A stretch of 64,000 nt of DNA from Tomocerus qinae (taxonomy: Eukaryota; Arthropoda; Collembola; Entomobryomorpha; Tomoceridae): positions 80,724,001-80,788,000 of the forward strand of contig CM034546.1 in assembly GCA_020055645.1 (NCBI GenBank), read 5' to 3'. The translations under genes were made by a program, and so were the position numbers. Below are positions 32,085 to 43,219 of the stretch, piece by piece (within the stretch, counting starts at the first letter, position 1; each line of letters begins with the position of its first letter). Below the pieces are notes generated by a model, which had not been told where the DNA came from, ran no database searches, and saw only the letters and a list, made by a program, of their open reading frames with translations.

Positions 32085-32294
32085 AGCATGTAAAGTCTTA
32101 AAGTCCAATACCAGGCTTAACTCTAAACTTTTAATTCGCTGGTGTACTCTGCAGATGGAAACAGAGTTGCTACTTGCGCAGCGTTGGGAGGTTCCTTCGC
32201 TGCGCAAATAGCCACGCTGTTTCCATCTGCAGAGTACACCAGCGAATTAAAAGTTTAGAGTTAAGCCTAGTATTGGACTTTACATGCTTGTCCA
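32085..32294. mobile_element. hairpin element of about 210 bp
   Basis: Arms 32085-32183 and 32199-32294 are inverted repeats (GCTTAACTCTAAACTTTTAA and its complement) with a loop of about 15 bp. The left arm contains a small internal duplication of AAAGTC. It lies about 540 bp upstream of the first ceramidase start codon. Confidence 0.75.
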
Positions 32295-32829
32295 CAAGTA
32301 TATTTGCATAAATTATTTATTTCAATAATCAGACATTTTGCTGCTTGTGATTACCTAACTGGCGGAATCATGAACATTTCATTTACGTTAGAGCAAAGAT
32401 AACTTGAAGGATTGTTAGTTAAGAGTAGTGTTGAAACCTATAAATTAGTATTAACGAAGAATGAGTAATATTAATATTGGTCATCCACAATATGATTCAC
32501 ATTCTGCCCACCTGGACAGTTACAAGTTAAAATTAAAAATACTACTATGTAAAGATTAGAATTAGATAGTTGCACACAGATTTCCGTTTAAAAATGGTAT
32601 TTATCATTACCATTCCATGGTATTCCATAGTGGTGAAGAGATATTTTGTCGGAAAGATGAGCAATGGGCATTGGGCAATGGTGTCAAGTGATAAGCTATC
32701 AAGACAACTAATATAATTGATAAAATATGTATGGAGGTATGCTTTTAGGATAAAAAGGATATATTCGGTGGAAAAATCTAAAACCTCCTCAGTAAGTATT
32801 ATTTCCTTGCCAAGCTGAAAAGAGTCAAA

Positions 32830-35800
32830 ATGAAATTTTTGAGCTTGTTGGTGTGTATTTCGATTTCGATAGTATCGTTAGCGAACTCTGCTTTTGGTCA
32901 AGATGAAGAAGGCATTTACAGAATTGGAACTGGAATTGGTGACGTCACAGGTCCTGCAGCTGGAGTGCAAATAGTAAGTTGGTAAAGGAATTGAATAATT
33001 ATCATGCCACAGCTCTTTAAAAACATTGCTCGCTGAATTTAAGTAAATCTGTTTTTGCAACAAAACCATGTAGAGCGGTACCATAAAACAAAACCTCCTT
33101 GCTGCTGGGATTCATACAAGACTCTACGCCCGGTCATTTATAGTCCAATCTTTATCCAATGATAAAAAAGTCGTTTTTGTTTCCTGTGATTTGGGAATGT
33201 TTGATCATGGACTAAAATTGGAAGTAAAATATTTCTCTTTTCGTTCAAAAATAAATTTGACGCAAAAATAATTTGCAATTAAAGTTGATTAAACATTTTT
33301 AAGGTCATTAAAAAGCTGAAAGGCATCTATGGGAACACTACATATACTGAGAAAAATGTACAAATCAGCGCCACGCATACCAACAGTGGTCCTTCGGGTT
33401 ACATGCAATATTATGCCTACATTGCAAAATATGGATTTAACCCATTGACATTCAGGGCAATTGTTGATGGAATCGTTGAAAGCATTCAAATGGCGCATAC
33501 AGCCATGACGCGTGGCCAAATATATCTGAACAAGGGAGATCTTATCGGCTACAACGAAAACAGCGAACCTAAATCGTATGAGATGAACCCAGAAGAAGAA
33601 AAGGCAATGTACAATAATTCAAATGTGGACACGAAAATGATATCTTTAAAATTGGTGGCGCTGAAAGATAACGGCATGGAGGAACCGATCGGGTCTTTTA
33701 ATTGGTGGCCTGTTGATCCGATTTCTTTTAATGCTTGGGATAACCCTTTGATTTCCTCTGATAGTCGAGGTTATGCGTCTGTTACATTTGATTACCAGAT
33801 GAACAAAGAAGAAAGACCCAGAGGAGAAAAATTCGTCTCAGCATTTGTCGCTTCGAATTTAGGAGATGTCAGCCCAAAAATACCAGGACGATTAAACGTA
33901 AAAGATAAATTGGAGAAAGTTGCCATTCTTGGTCAAGCCCAGTTTGAAAAGGCATACAAGCTATTCAATGGTAGTGAGGGTAACCCAATCCTTGTCAAAG
34001 GACCTATTGACTTTGTTCAGAGATACGTTAACCTGAAGAACAAAATGGTAAGACCTTTTCGACCAAAAAAGCCTGCTAAATAGTCCCATTTTTAAATTAT
34101 GTATTTCCTGGCACAGTTTTCAAGAAAGAGCTATTTAGCTTAAAATAACGAACAGCCTAGGTGGGCGCAAGTGGTAAATGAGCTTAATACATTATGTTTT
34201 ACAAATAGTAAATAAAGTAAAATGAGATACATAGTTGAAATTCTCTATTGTCAGACCAAAATAACAAGGTATTTGGTGCCACCAATACCAGTTACTATGT
34301 AAAATGCCATGCATAATTCAATTTGTCCTATAACACCCTAAAATCTTAAAAATATTTTTATAATTGGGAAATATTTGACTACATACTGAATTTTGAATAA
34401 CTTACAAGTTTTTCCAATTTGTAGGTTAGCATTGATAATCCAGAAGATCCGGAAGGGCCAGGTATAATCATGCTTCTATGTAAAGCAGCATTAGGTTATT
34501 CATTTTTTGGATTGGACCCGAAAGCCGACCCAGGAAAATTGCCTATACAATGGAAAGCTCTCTTTTCTTCGGGTGTTTTCAACGCAAGTATGCCCTTGCA
34601 AAAGTGTCAAAAGTAAAGCTTTAACTTATCTTAGAAATCTTAGAATATTCATAGAAGTTGTTATATTATGTTTTGAACTCCCATGTAACAATTTATGTAG
34701 GCCAAAATCTGTAGCAATGGCATTTGAAAAGACCATACTACCTTGGAAATGGATGCCTTCTATAGTGGATCTTAACATTCTTCGTATAGGCTCAATTGAT
34801 ATCGTCAGCATGCCGGGAAAATTTACAACCATGGCCGGACGAAGGTTAAAAAAGAAAATCAGAGACCTTGTGCCCAATCAAGAAATCATTATTTCTGGAC
34901 TCGCAAACAATTATATTAATTCTGTTGCTACTCCTGAAGAATATTCGATAGAGCCACAAGGATCTGCTGGCGGGGCTACACTTTTCGGAAAATATACTTT
35001 AAACGCCATCATTGATAGCCATAAATATCTTGTGACTGCACTTGATAAAGTAATATTTTCTTTTATCGAACCACGTAAAACATTTCCGGAAAATTAATTT
35101 TCATTTATACTTTTGATTACAGAACAACACAGTCAATCCAGGAATACGTCCCCTAAATTTAAAAGACTTTTTTAAAACAGAAAGAAATATTAAAGATAGA
35201 GTTGATAGGTTGCCAAAAGGAAAAACATGGGGAGACGTACTGATCCAGCCACCAAAAGTTGTGCATCCTGGAGAAAAATTACATGTTCAATTTCTCACCC
35301 CAAGTCTGAGACATAATCCCCTTCGGAACAAATCCCACTTTTTGATTCAAATTCAGAAGAACGAAATGGATTGGACGGATGTACGAACCGATGCAGATTT
35401 GGATACTACGTAATTAAAAATGAAGGCTTTCCAATTTGTTTTTAAGGGGATGGCACCAGTCTTATGGAGTTCATGGACCGACAGATCTGAATAGGATTAA
35501 TATATGTTGTAGCACTATTTTTTCTGACCAAAAGTCATTATTGTGAAAATTCAATATGGGCTACCGTTTTCGAGATATCTGTGGTCAAAAACTGCCTTTT
35601 TAACGTTAGGGGGGCAATCCGGCAGCCGAAACCCGCAGATTATTGTTATAATAACTATGGTTGGCAGGTAACAAATCTGCGGGTTTAGGCTGCCGGATTG
35701 CTCCCCTAACCTAACGTTAAAAAGGCAGTTTTTGACCACAGATATCTCGAAAACGGTAGCCCATATTGAATTTTCACAATAATGACTTTTGGTCAGAAAA

Positions 35801-36435
35801 AATAGTGCTACAACATATATTAATCCTATTCAGATCTGTCGGTCCATGAACTCCATAAGACTGGTGCCATCTCCTTTGTCTTCAGTTTTGTACTATGATA
35901 CAATAGATACTTACTTGTCGTATGTTTATTATAACTTTCACACTACCTTTACTCTTAACAGATTCTATTGGAACAGAGTAACAAACGCAGGAAATATTTA
36001 TTGGTACAATATTCCTAATGATGTAGAATACGGAACATATCGAATGCGTCATTTCGGATATTTTTTGGAAAATGAAAAGGAGGCAGCAAAACCTTTTAAC
36101 GCTACTAGTAGTACTTTCCAGGTACTATTAAGTCAAATAATTTCGCTGTACATTTTCAAGCTTTTAATGCGGGCGTCAATATGATGTCAATTGCAGATTC
36201 ACCTAAATACCTTTAAATACATAATAATCATTCTTTTCAATGCAAATATACCCGAATATCAATTTTGTCATAGATAGCTGAAATGCCAAGTTCAACTACA
36301 GCAGCTTCAACGCAACCGCCTACCACTGGTATTGCAAGAACAACGACTCAAACTTCATCTGCTCATATTACAAACATTTTCAGCGCTTTTGTGATTTTAT
36401 TTGCCGTGTTGATTAACGGTTTTGGTATCTTCTAG
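32830..36435 (+). CDS. neutral ceramidase paralogue 1, zinc site lost
   Basis: Eight exons: 32830-32973, 33074-33223, 33304-34047, 34425-34612, 34701-35049, 35123-35409, 35962-36121, 36274-36435. All have GT-AG introns with matching phases, giving 727 residues with no stop. The product has a signal peptide, then the GDVTGPA start of the mature domain, the THTNSGPSGY block, the catalytic GDVSPK block, the RRLKKK region and the C-terminal Ig-like domain. Neutral ceramidases hydrolyse ceramide to sphingosine and fatty acid using a zinc ion and a serine nucleophile. The serine is kept (Ser288). Of the four family zinc ligands, only His123 remains; the others are Asp236, Lys449 and Ser483. The second active-site histidine is Asn125. 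The Thr/Ser-rich tail ends in a hydrophobic stretch, suggesting a GPI or membrane anchor. It is probably a pseudoenzyme. Confidence 0.85.
35449..35871. mobile_element. foldback MITE inside ceramidase intron 6
   Basis: Arms of about 195 bp (GATGGCACCAGTCTTATGGA and its complement) around a short loop at about 35640-35675. It occupies most of the intron between exons 6 and 7 of ceramidase paralogue 1; the corresponding intron of paralogue 2 lacks it, so it arrived after the duplication. The arms are nearly identical, indicating recent insertion. Confidence 0.9.
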
Positions 36436-36909
36436 TATGTTATCCACTTTTAAATGTATCTTGATTTTGTCTTTGCTGTGATTTGTTGGGCTTTAATTTT
36501 AATTTCAGATAATAATATTATTGTTTATTGTGAAAATTTATTTCAATGCGAACTGCAATCAAAAAGAATTTAAAAAAAATAAAAATGTATTAACATTAGA
36601 GAATCTGCGGATTGTATGCAGATTATCCTTCTTTATCCTTCGATGCATTGAATGGCACCTACACTTTAAAGTTGCTGGTTTTAATTTCACATTGACAATT
36701 ATATTCTATTTGTTTTACATTTTAGACAATTAAAAGATCGTCAACCACAAATACCATATGATCGGTTCCAAAGTTTACTCATCGTGTGCAGATCAAATAA
36801 TATAATATTTTAGATGAAATCTATGCTTCGTTCATACTCCTTTGCCAAATTTACATCTGTAACGATATGCTTCTCATCTCACAATCACCTATCAATGATT
36901 AATTATTAT
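36436..36909. other. intergenic, no gene recognised
   Basis: 3' flank of ceramidase paralogue 1. No further coding region is supported. Confidence 0.5.
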
Positions 36910-37089
36910 CAAGGTATCGAAAAACCCTGGTTTTTTAGGAAAAAACCCTCGAACTCGGGTTTTTTTGGGTTTTTTGGGGTTTTTTGGGTTTAAGGGTTTT
37001 TTTATATAACTATAGGTATAAATACAAGCCTATATACTATACCATGTATGAAAACTACAGCTGACAACAACAACAACCGTGTCAACTAC

Positions 37090-38219
37090 CAGTGGCGGCT
37101 CTAGGATTTGCGAGGCCCTGGGCAAAATGTTCGCGCGAGGCCCCATAATAATAATTCACATATATGCAAATTATTATATTAATTCAAATCTACGAACCTT
37201 TTCCGTTTTTAAATGAAATTGGCAAATGAAAAATGAATTTTCGCGCTATTTTCAAATTTTTTGTTTTTTTTAATGTTATCGAAAACAAAACAAGTACGTG
37301 TACAGAAGTGAGTTTCGGGAGGGACTGTATTATGTGATACTTATATCTCTATTACATATATTCGCAGCGCAGCATCCCAGCACGAAAAGCTTTGCCAATT
37401 TTGGACCAAAATTAGTCAAAACTGGCCTAAAAATGGCAACTAATCAATTTTTTGCTATTTTAAGAAAAAATATCTTTTTTCTAGGATTTTGGGGTGGGGC
37501 TTCAGCCTATAAGGTTTTCCACCTCACCATCCACCTCCTTTATTCAAAATAAGACCCTAAATCTCTGTTAAAAACTATGTAGGCGCTATGCGGCATTTTA
37601 GAATTAGAATATTTTATTCATTTTTTTGAAAATTTCTTTTAAAATTTAAATAAACTATTAGTGGAATTACAAGCAAGTATCCAGGAATTTGGCCTAAGGG
37701 GAGCTCACCAAAATATATTGATAAAATTAAGGCAAATACGCGCGAAGCGCGAAATTTTTAACCTGTTTTGACATAAAAATTTCCTTTTTCCGGATACTTG
37801 AAGGGTCCTGGCCCTCTCTCTGGATACGTGCTTGAGTGGAAAAATAATTGTCTACATCTACTGCAATTGCAATTACGCAGTTTTGGTATCGCAAAATGCT
37901 ACAAATTTGTGAATTGAAATACATATAGTAATTCTATAATAATTCTGAGAGATGCTGCTTTGGTGTCACCAGTATGTTTTTACTAGATTGCGCGATGTCT
38001 ACTTTCGGTATACTTTTCTTCCTTGACTTCTAAAAATGGTTCTGTAAAAAATTGTGTAACAAAACGTATAACTTAAACCAAAATGCCAAACCAGCATTTT
38101 TGAAGTGAAATCAACACAGAGAAGTTGAAATTCTTACTTTAACAAAGCTCTGCGCGAGGCCCCAAAAGCGCGAGGCCCTGGGCAACTGCCCAGTCTGCCC
38201 ATTGGGAAAGCCGCCTCTG
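37090..38219. mobile_element. hAT-type non-autonomous element, copy 2 (1,130 bp)
   Basis: Has the same tips as 28025-28965 (CAGTGGCGGCTCTAGG and AGCCGCCTCTG), with the perfect 8-bp duplication TCAACTAC (37082-37089 and 38220-38227). It is longer than copy 1 mainly because of a small insertion at about 37670-37840. Confidence 0.9.
37670..37840. mobile_element. small nested insertion in hAT copy 2
   Basis: This stretch is absent from copy 1. Its tips are CAAGCAAGTATCC and, inverted, CAAGCACGTATCC, and AGTGGA occurs on both sides. It is related to the CACGTGCTTG-tipped repeats in the palindrome arms. Confidence 0.65.
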
Positions 38220-38813
38220 TCAACTACTATTACTTAACGTCAATGAAAAGAAAAATTAAAGCATAAAAGTTTAATAAAATTTATGTTGTAACGTAGCAAG
38301 CAGTATTTTTATGAACATCTATATTATTATTACTGTTTGATAACAACTAGTGAAATATTAAGCAAAATATTTTACTGACTATATTGACTTTATGAAATTA
38401 TTCCTTTGTTAATTTGAAGCTTTAATTGCAAAGCATTACATTAATGAATATGTAAGTGATAAATTGAAATTATGTGTACAACAACACTATAAACATAATC
38501 TTCACAATGCAATGACTAAAGTATACATAAAACTAACATTATTATAGTCCTCACATTACGATACATTAATTACGCTTAGAAGTGTAGAACTTATATTTAT
38601 TTTGTTTCCACCTGATTATGCATTTGTTTACATTTTTGAATAGAAATTAGTATGTATTGCGTATCTAGATGGAGCTGTAGTGCACATTTTTGTATGTTTT
38701 GTAATAAACCCAAAAAACCCGGGGTTATTTAAGTAAAGCGGGGTGGGTTTTTTGCCAAAAAACCCAAAAAACCCCAACCCATAAAAAACCCGACCCACAA
38801 CCCTGATTATTAT

Positions 38814-39264
38814 TTGCATCCCATATATCACGATCTAAGATAATACTGTGTTTTTTCTATATTGATGATTTAATTAAAATTGATATGACCAATTTGGGAT
38901 TAAAAACAATGAGTTAAAATGCTGTACAGACAATCTTTTAATGATATTAATAAACATTACTTGGCATATTCCATAACAAATTGATTACTGATCGAATAAT
39001 TATGATTGATTTTACCAAATATGACAATACTGAATCAACATTGCTCTTGCCCTATATTATCAACAGGTGTTTAGGCAGCCGTTATCTTCCCATTCAAGAT
39101 TTCAATACAAAATCAGCCGTACATGAGTGTCTGTGTTAGTTATCATTAAATTCACAAACACGACAAACAAATTCCAATCTGTCAGTTTGAACTGAACATT
39201 TATTTATTAAAGGAATGCCTTGGGTGTCATTTGGTTTCAACTGCACAACACATTCTCAATTAAA
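38814..39264. other. 5' flank of ceramidase paralogue 2
   Basis: No repeat or RNA gene recognised. It should hold the promoter of the downstream gene, but I see no convincing TATA box. Confidence 0.4.
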
Positions 39265-42200
39265 ATGAAAATTCTAGTCACATTAATCGGGCTAGCAGTG
39301 CTTGCAAAATCGTCCACTGCCCAAGATGCTGAAGGTATCTACAAAATTGGTACTGGAATTGGCGACGTGACAGGTCCTGCTGCAGGCGTTGTTTTGGTAA
39401 GTAATAATTGCATTTTAAAATGTAGCTGTAACTGTAGCTGCAAATGAGATAAAAAATTACCTGAATAGTTTTCGCTTGGAATACCGATTAATACATTATT
39501 ATATCTGTGATAATAAAACGATATTGCATGGCGATTGGAAGGCTTATGAAAATGCGGCTAAAACCTTAAAATAATTTGATTTACATAAATTTTAGAATGG
39601 CTACGTGAATCCAATTACACTAGCTGCTGGAATTCATACAAGACTCTTTGCAAGATCTTTTATCGTCGAATCATTAGACAATATAGACTCTGAAAAAAGA
39701 GTCGTTTTTGTTTCTTGTGATTTAGGAATGTTTGATCATGGAATTAAAATAGAGGTAATTATAAAATAGTTTATTGTTAGGCAATTCTAAATTGGAAATA
39801 AGTTGGTTTGAATTTCAAATTCTAAATAGTTTTCGAATCTATATCAATTTCTATGCCATTCTAATGATATAATTATTCTTTTTGTATGTACAGGTAATCA
39901 AAAAGCTAAAAGCCATCTATGGCCATACCAAATATACTGAGAGAAATGTTCAGATCAGCGCAACGCATACTCACAGCGGTCCTTCTGGGTTCATGCAATA
40001 CTATGCTTATCTTATCATTGAAAGCTATGGTTTTAATCCATTAACATTCTGGGCAATCGTGGATGGTATAGTAGACAGCATTCAAATGGCAGATGCTTCT
40101 TTAAAACCTGGCCGAATATATCTGAACAAAGGAGACCTAATTGGGTACAACGGAAATAGGGCGTCACGCGCCTATGAATTTAACCCCCCAGACGAACGAG
40201 CAAACTACACTGACAATGTTGACAAGGAAATGATTTCTTTGAAATTCGAAGCCATTGACGACAATGGAAACGCGGAGCCGATCGGTTCTTTCAACTGGTG
40301 GCCTGTTCACCCGATATCCTTCAACGATTGGGACAATCCATTAGTTTCTTCTGACAACCGAGGCTATGCAGCTGTCAAATTTGACTACGAGATGAACAAA
40401 GGCGACGGAGCAAGACCCGGTAGAGGAAAATTCGTTTCAGCATTTGCCGCTTCTAATTTAGGAGATGTAAATCCAAGAATACCTGAAAGAGTAAATGTTA
40501 CAGAAAAATTAGAAAAAGTTGCCCTCGTTGGCGAAGCACAATTTAAAACGGCATTTGCACTATTTAATGATATCGGTAAACTAATTCCAGTCAAAGGACC
40601 TATTGATTTCGTCCAACAATATGTCGATATGCCAACTAAACAGGTATCGGCCGGAAAAAATACATTATTATTGATTGCCCAATAAATACATCTTAGGCCT
40701 TGTGTTTATTAAATTGTTGCATATACGTCAAGATTTACACGTGTTTAGGTTACTATTTCCAACCCTGATGACCCTAACGGTGGCACAACTACAATAAATA
40801 TCTGTAAAGCTGCCTTGGGATATGCATTCGTAGGATTAGATCCTGGACAGAAAGACTTTTGGGATTTTATCCTCCACCTCATTCCCGATAATACTCCAAA
40901 TGAAGATATGATAACATGTCACGCGTACGAGATTAAAAAACGATAAAATATTATAATTATTTTAAAATATGATTAGAAGAACTTTAATGTTTTATTAATA
41001 GACCAAAACTCATTGCATTAGCTGCCGGACAAATGACGGATCCTTTTGACTGGGCACCTTCAATAATTGATCTTAATATTCTTCGTATTGGTAACGTTGA
41101 TATTGTTGGTGTGCCAGGAGAATTCACTACAATGTCTGGACGAAGGTTGAAAAGAAAAGTCCAGGAATTAGTGCCAAATCATGAAGTTATTGTTGCTGGG
41201 CTAGCCAACAATTATATAAATTACATTGCAACGCCTGAAGAATATGGCGAAACGCCACATCAAGACAGTGCTGCTGGAGCCACGCTTTTCGGACCGTACA
41301 CTTTAAATGCCATCATTGACAGCCACCGATTGCTTGTGGATGCAATGAATAGAGTAGGTTTTTTGAATCTATTACTAAACCCATTTATTAAAATATAATG
41401 GATGTTTAAAATTTATTCTAAACTATTTATTTACATCTTTAAAAATGAATATTTATAAAACACAGGGGGAGTCCCATTTGGTGGAACAAGGAACACCTCC
41501 ACCATATCTTTTAGACAAAATAAAGCCAAAAAAGGATACTAGAGTTGATGTATTGCCAAAATGGCCTAAAGAGGCAAAATGGGGAACTGTAGTCACTAAG
41601 CCTGCAAAGGTTATGCATCCAGGAGATACTCTGATTGTTCGTTTTGTCACTCCAAGTCTAAGACATAATGCTCTCCGGAAGCAATCCCACTTTTTGATAC
41701 AAGTACAGAACGAAAACGACCAGTGGGCTGATATACGAACAGATGCCGATTTAGACACAACGTAAGTCAATTTAAGCTTATAGTAAAGACACTAACCAAA
41801 CAAGCTTTAATTTTGAATAGTTAATTAAATGTAAACTTCGGCAAAAATGCTAAATTTTTAGCTATGAATCTGAGTCTAAGTTGTGCTGGAATGTATAATA
41901 TTAAAAAGAAATTCTCTAAAGTTCCAAATTTGTTTGATTGCATAAAATGTAAAAAAAGAAAAAAAATTTTATTTATTTTTTATTTGCATGCTGATTTTTA
42001 GATCATTTCTTGGTTTTTCGTTCATTTTTAATCCAAACTTCTTAAAATTATTTTCTGGAACATATTTTCTAACAGAGTATTTCATTTTTGCAGATTTTGG
42101 TGGAACGCGAAGAACAACATTGCGGATATATATTGGTTGAACATCCCAAATGACATTCCTTTCGGTACTTATCGGGTTTATCACTCTGGATATTATTTGG

Positions 42201-42456
42201 AAAAAGTAGACGAAGAACCAAAACCATATAATGGGACTACCGACACTTTTCAAGTAAGAGCAATGGATTTGTGAAACTTTATTTATTTAAAATGAATAAT
42301 AAGGATTTCCGTACCTAAAAGTGTTCATAAATTTCAATTTTACAGATCCTCGACCCTAATCCACAGCCTACCCAACCAAGCTCAGCAAGCACCCTTATTT
42401 CTTCATCTGGTATCTTCCTGGCTGCTATATTGCCTTTCCTTTTTAAATATCTTTAG
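39265..42456 (+). CDS. neutral ceramidase paralogue 2, nucleophile lost
   Basis: Eight exons with the same intron positions and phases as paralogue 1: 39265-39396, 39596-39754, 39894-40643, 40749-40924, 41002-41353, 41466-41761, 42094-42253, 42346-42456, giving 711 residues with no stop. It has a signal peptide (MKILVTLIGLAVLAKSSTAQ) and the complete ceramidase domain order. All four family zinc ligands are present: His122 in ATHTHSGP, His236 in WWPVHP, Glu446 in VPGEFTTM and Tyr480 in NNYINY; the second active-site histidine (His124) is also kept. The serine nucleophile of the conserved GDVSPN hexapeptide is replaced by asparagine (GDVNPR, Asn290). The C-terminus ends in a hydrophobic tail after a Ser/Pro-rich stretch, suggesting a GPI anchor. 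It may bind zinc and ceramide without hydrolysing it, or act through another residue. An AATAAA lies near 42625. Confidence 0.85.
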
Positions 42457-43219
42457 TGTCGTCAGCGGCAACCTCATGGATTTATTAATGCTTAATGCAC
42501 TTATGTCTACTAACATTTTAAAAGATATTTCAACAAGGTGAACTCACAATATAGTGACCTTCATTTTGTAGTTTATACCCAATATTGAATACACGTATCG
42601 GCTTATCATAATAATTTCTAATGAAAATAAAAGGCTGAATGAACAGCTAAGTAATTTTTTGACTTTCGACGCTAAAGTATTTCAATGTCCATTTTTATAA
42701 TAATATCGACTGATTTTTCATATTAATACTGTAACGTGTAACACATATAATATATATAATATATACCATATTAGTCTAGTTTAACATATTATATCAAGTA
42801 GGTTCTAGCATGTATATATTGAAATCTTCATCAATAGCATCGGCTTAACAGTCTAACTTTCTGATAGTGGATTCTAATTGTATCTGTTTTGTTTTTGTAC
42901 CTTTCAAGTATTCAAGTCTATTTTGAAAATATTTCGTTCTGGAACTGAAAATAATATTATTTAAGATTGCAATAAGGAAATGTATAATTACACCGCAACA
43001 CAATTTATTTTTCATTTTCTCTATAACTCCAACATTGTAAATTGTACAATGTACAATCAAAGGAGTAAAACGCATACCTTCATGTATTAAATTTAGCTCA
43101 TGAAGGTATGCATTGGGGTACATTATTGAAAATATTAATTCAGGTACCAATAAGGTTAAAGTTATTCCAAGTGAGTAGATAAAAAGACGTAAAACTAGTA
43201 TTTAATTTATTTTACTTCT

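Larger units (their letters stand above)
36910..38805. mobile_element. hAT-like element split by a second hAT-type element
   Basis: Starts CAAGGTATCGAAAAACCCTGG, ends CCCACAACCCTG, and is flanked by the perfect 8-bp duplication ATTATTAT (36902-36909 and 38806-38813). Only about 760 bp belong to this element; the rest is the insertion at 37090-38219. The ends are rich in AACCC and GGGTTT runs. It has no transposase. Confidence 0.8.
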
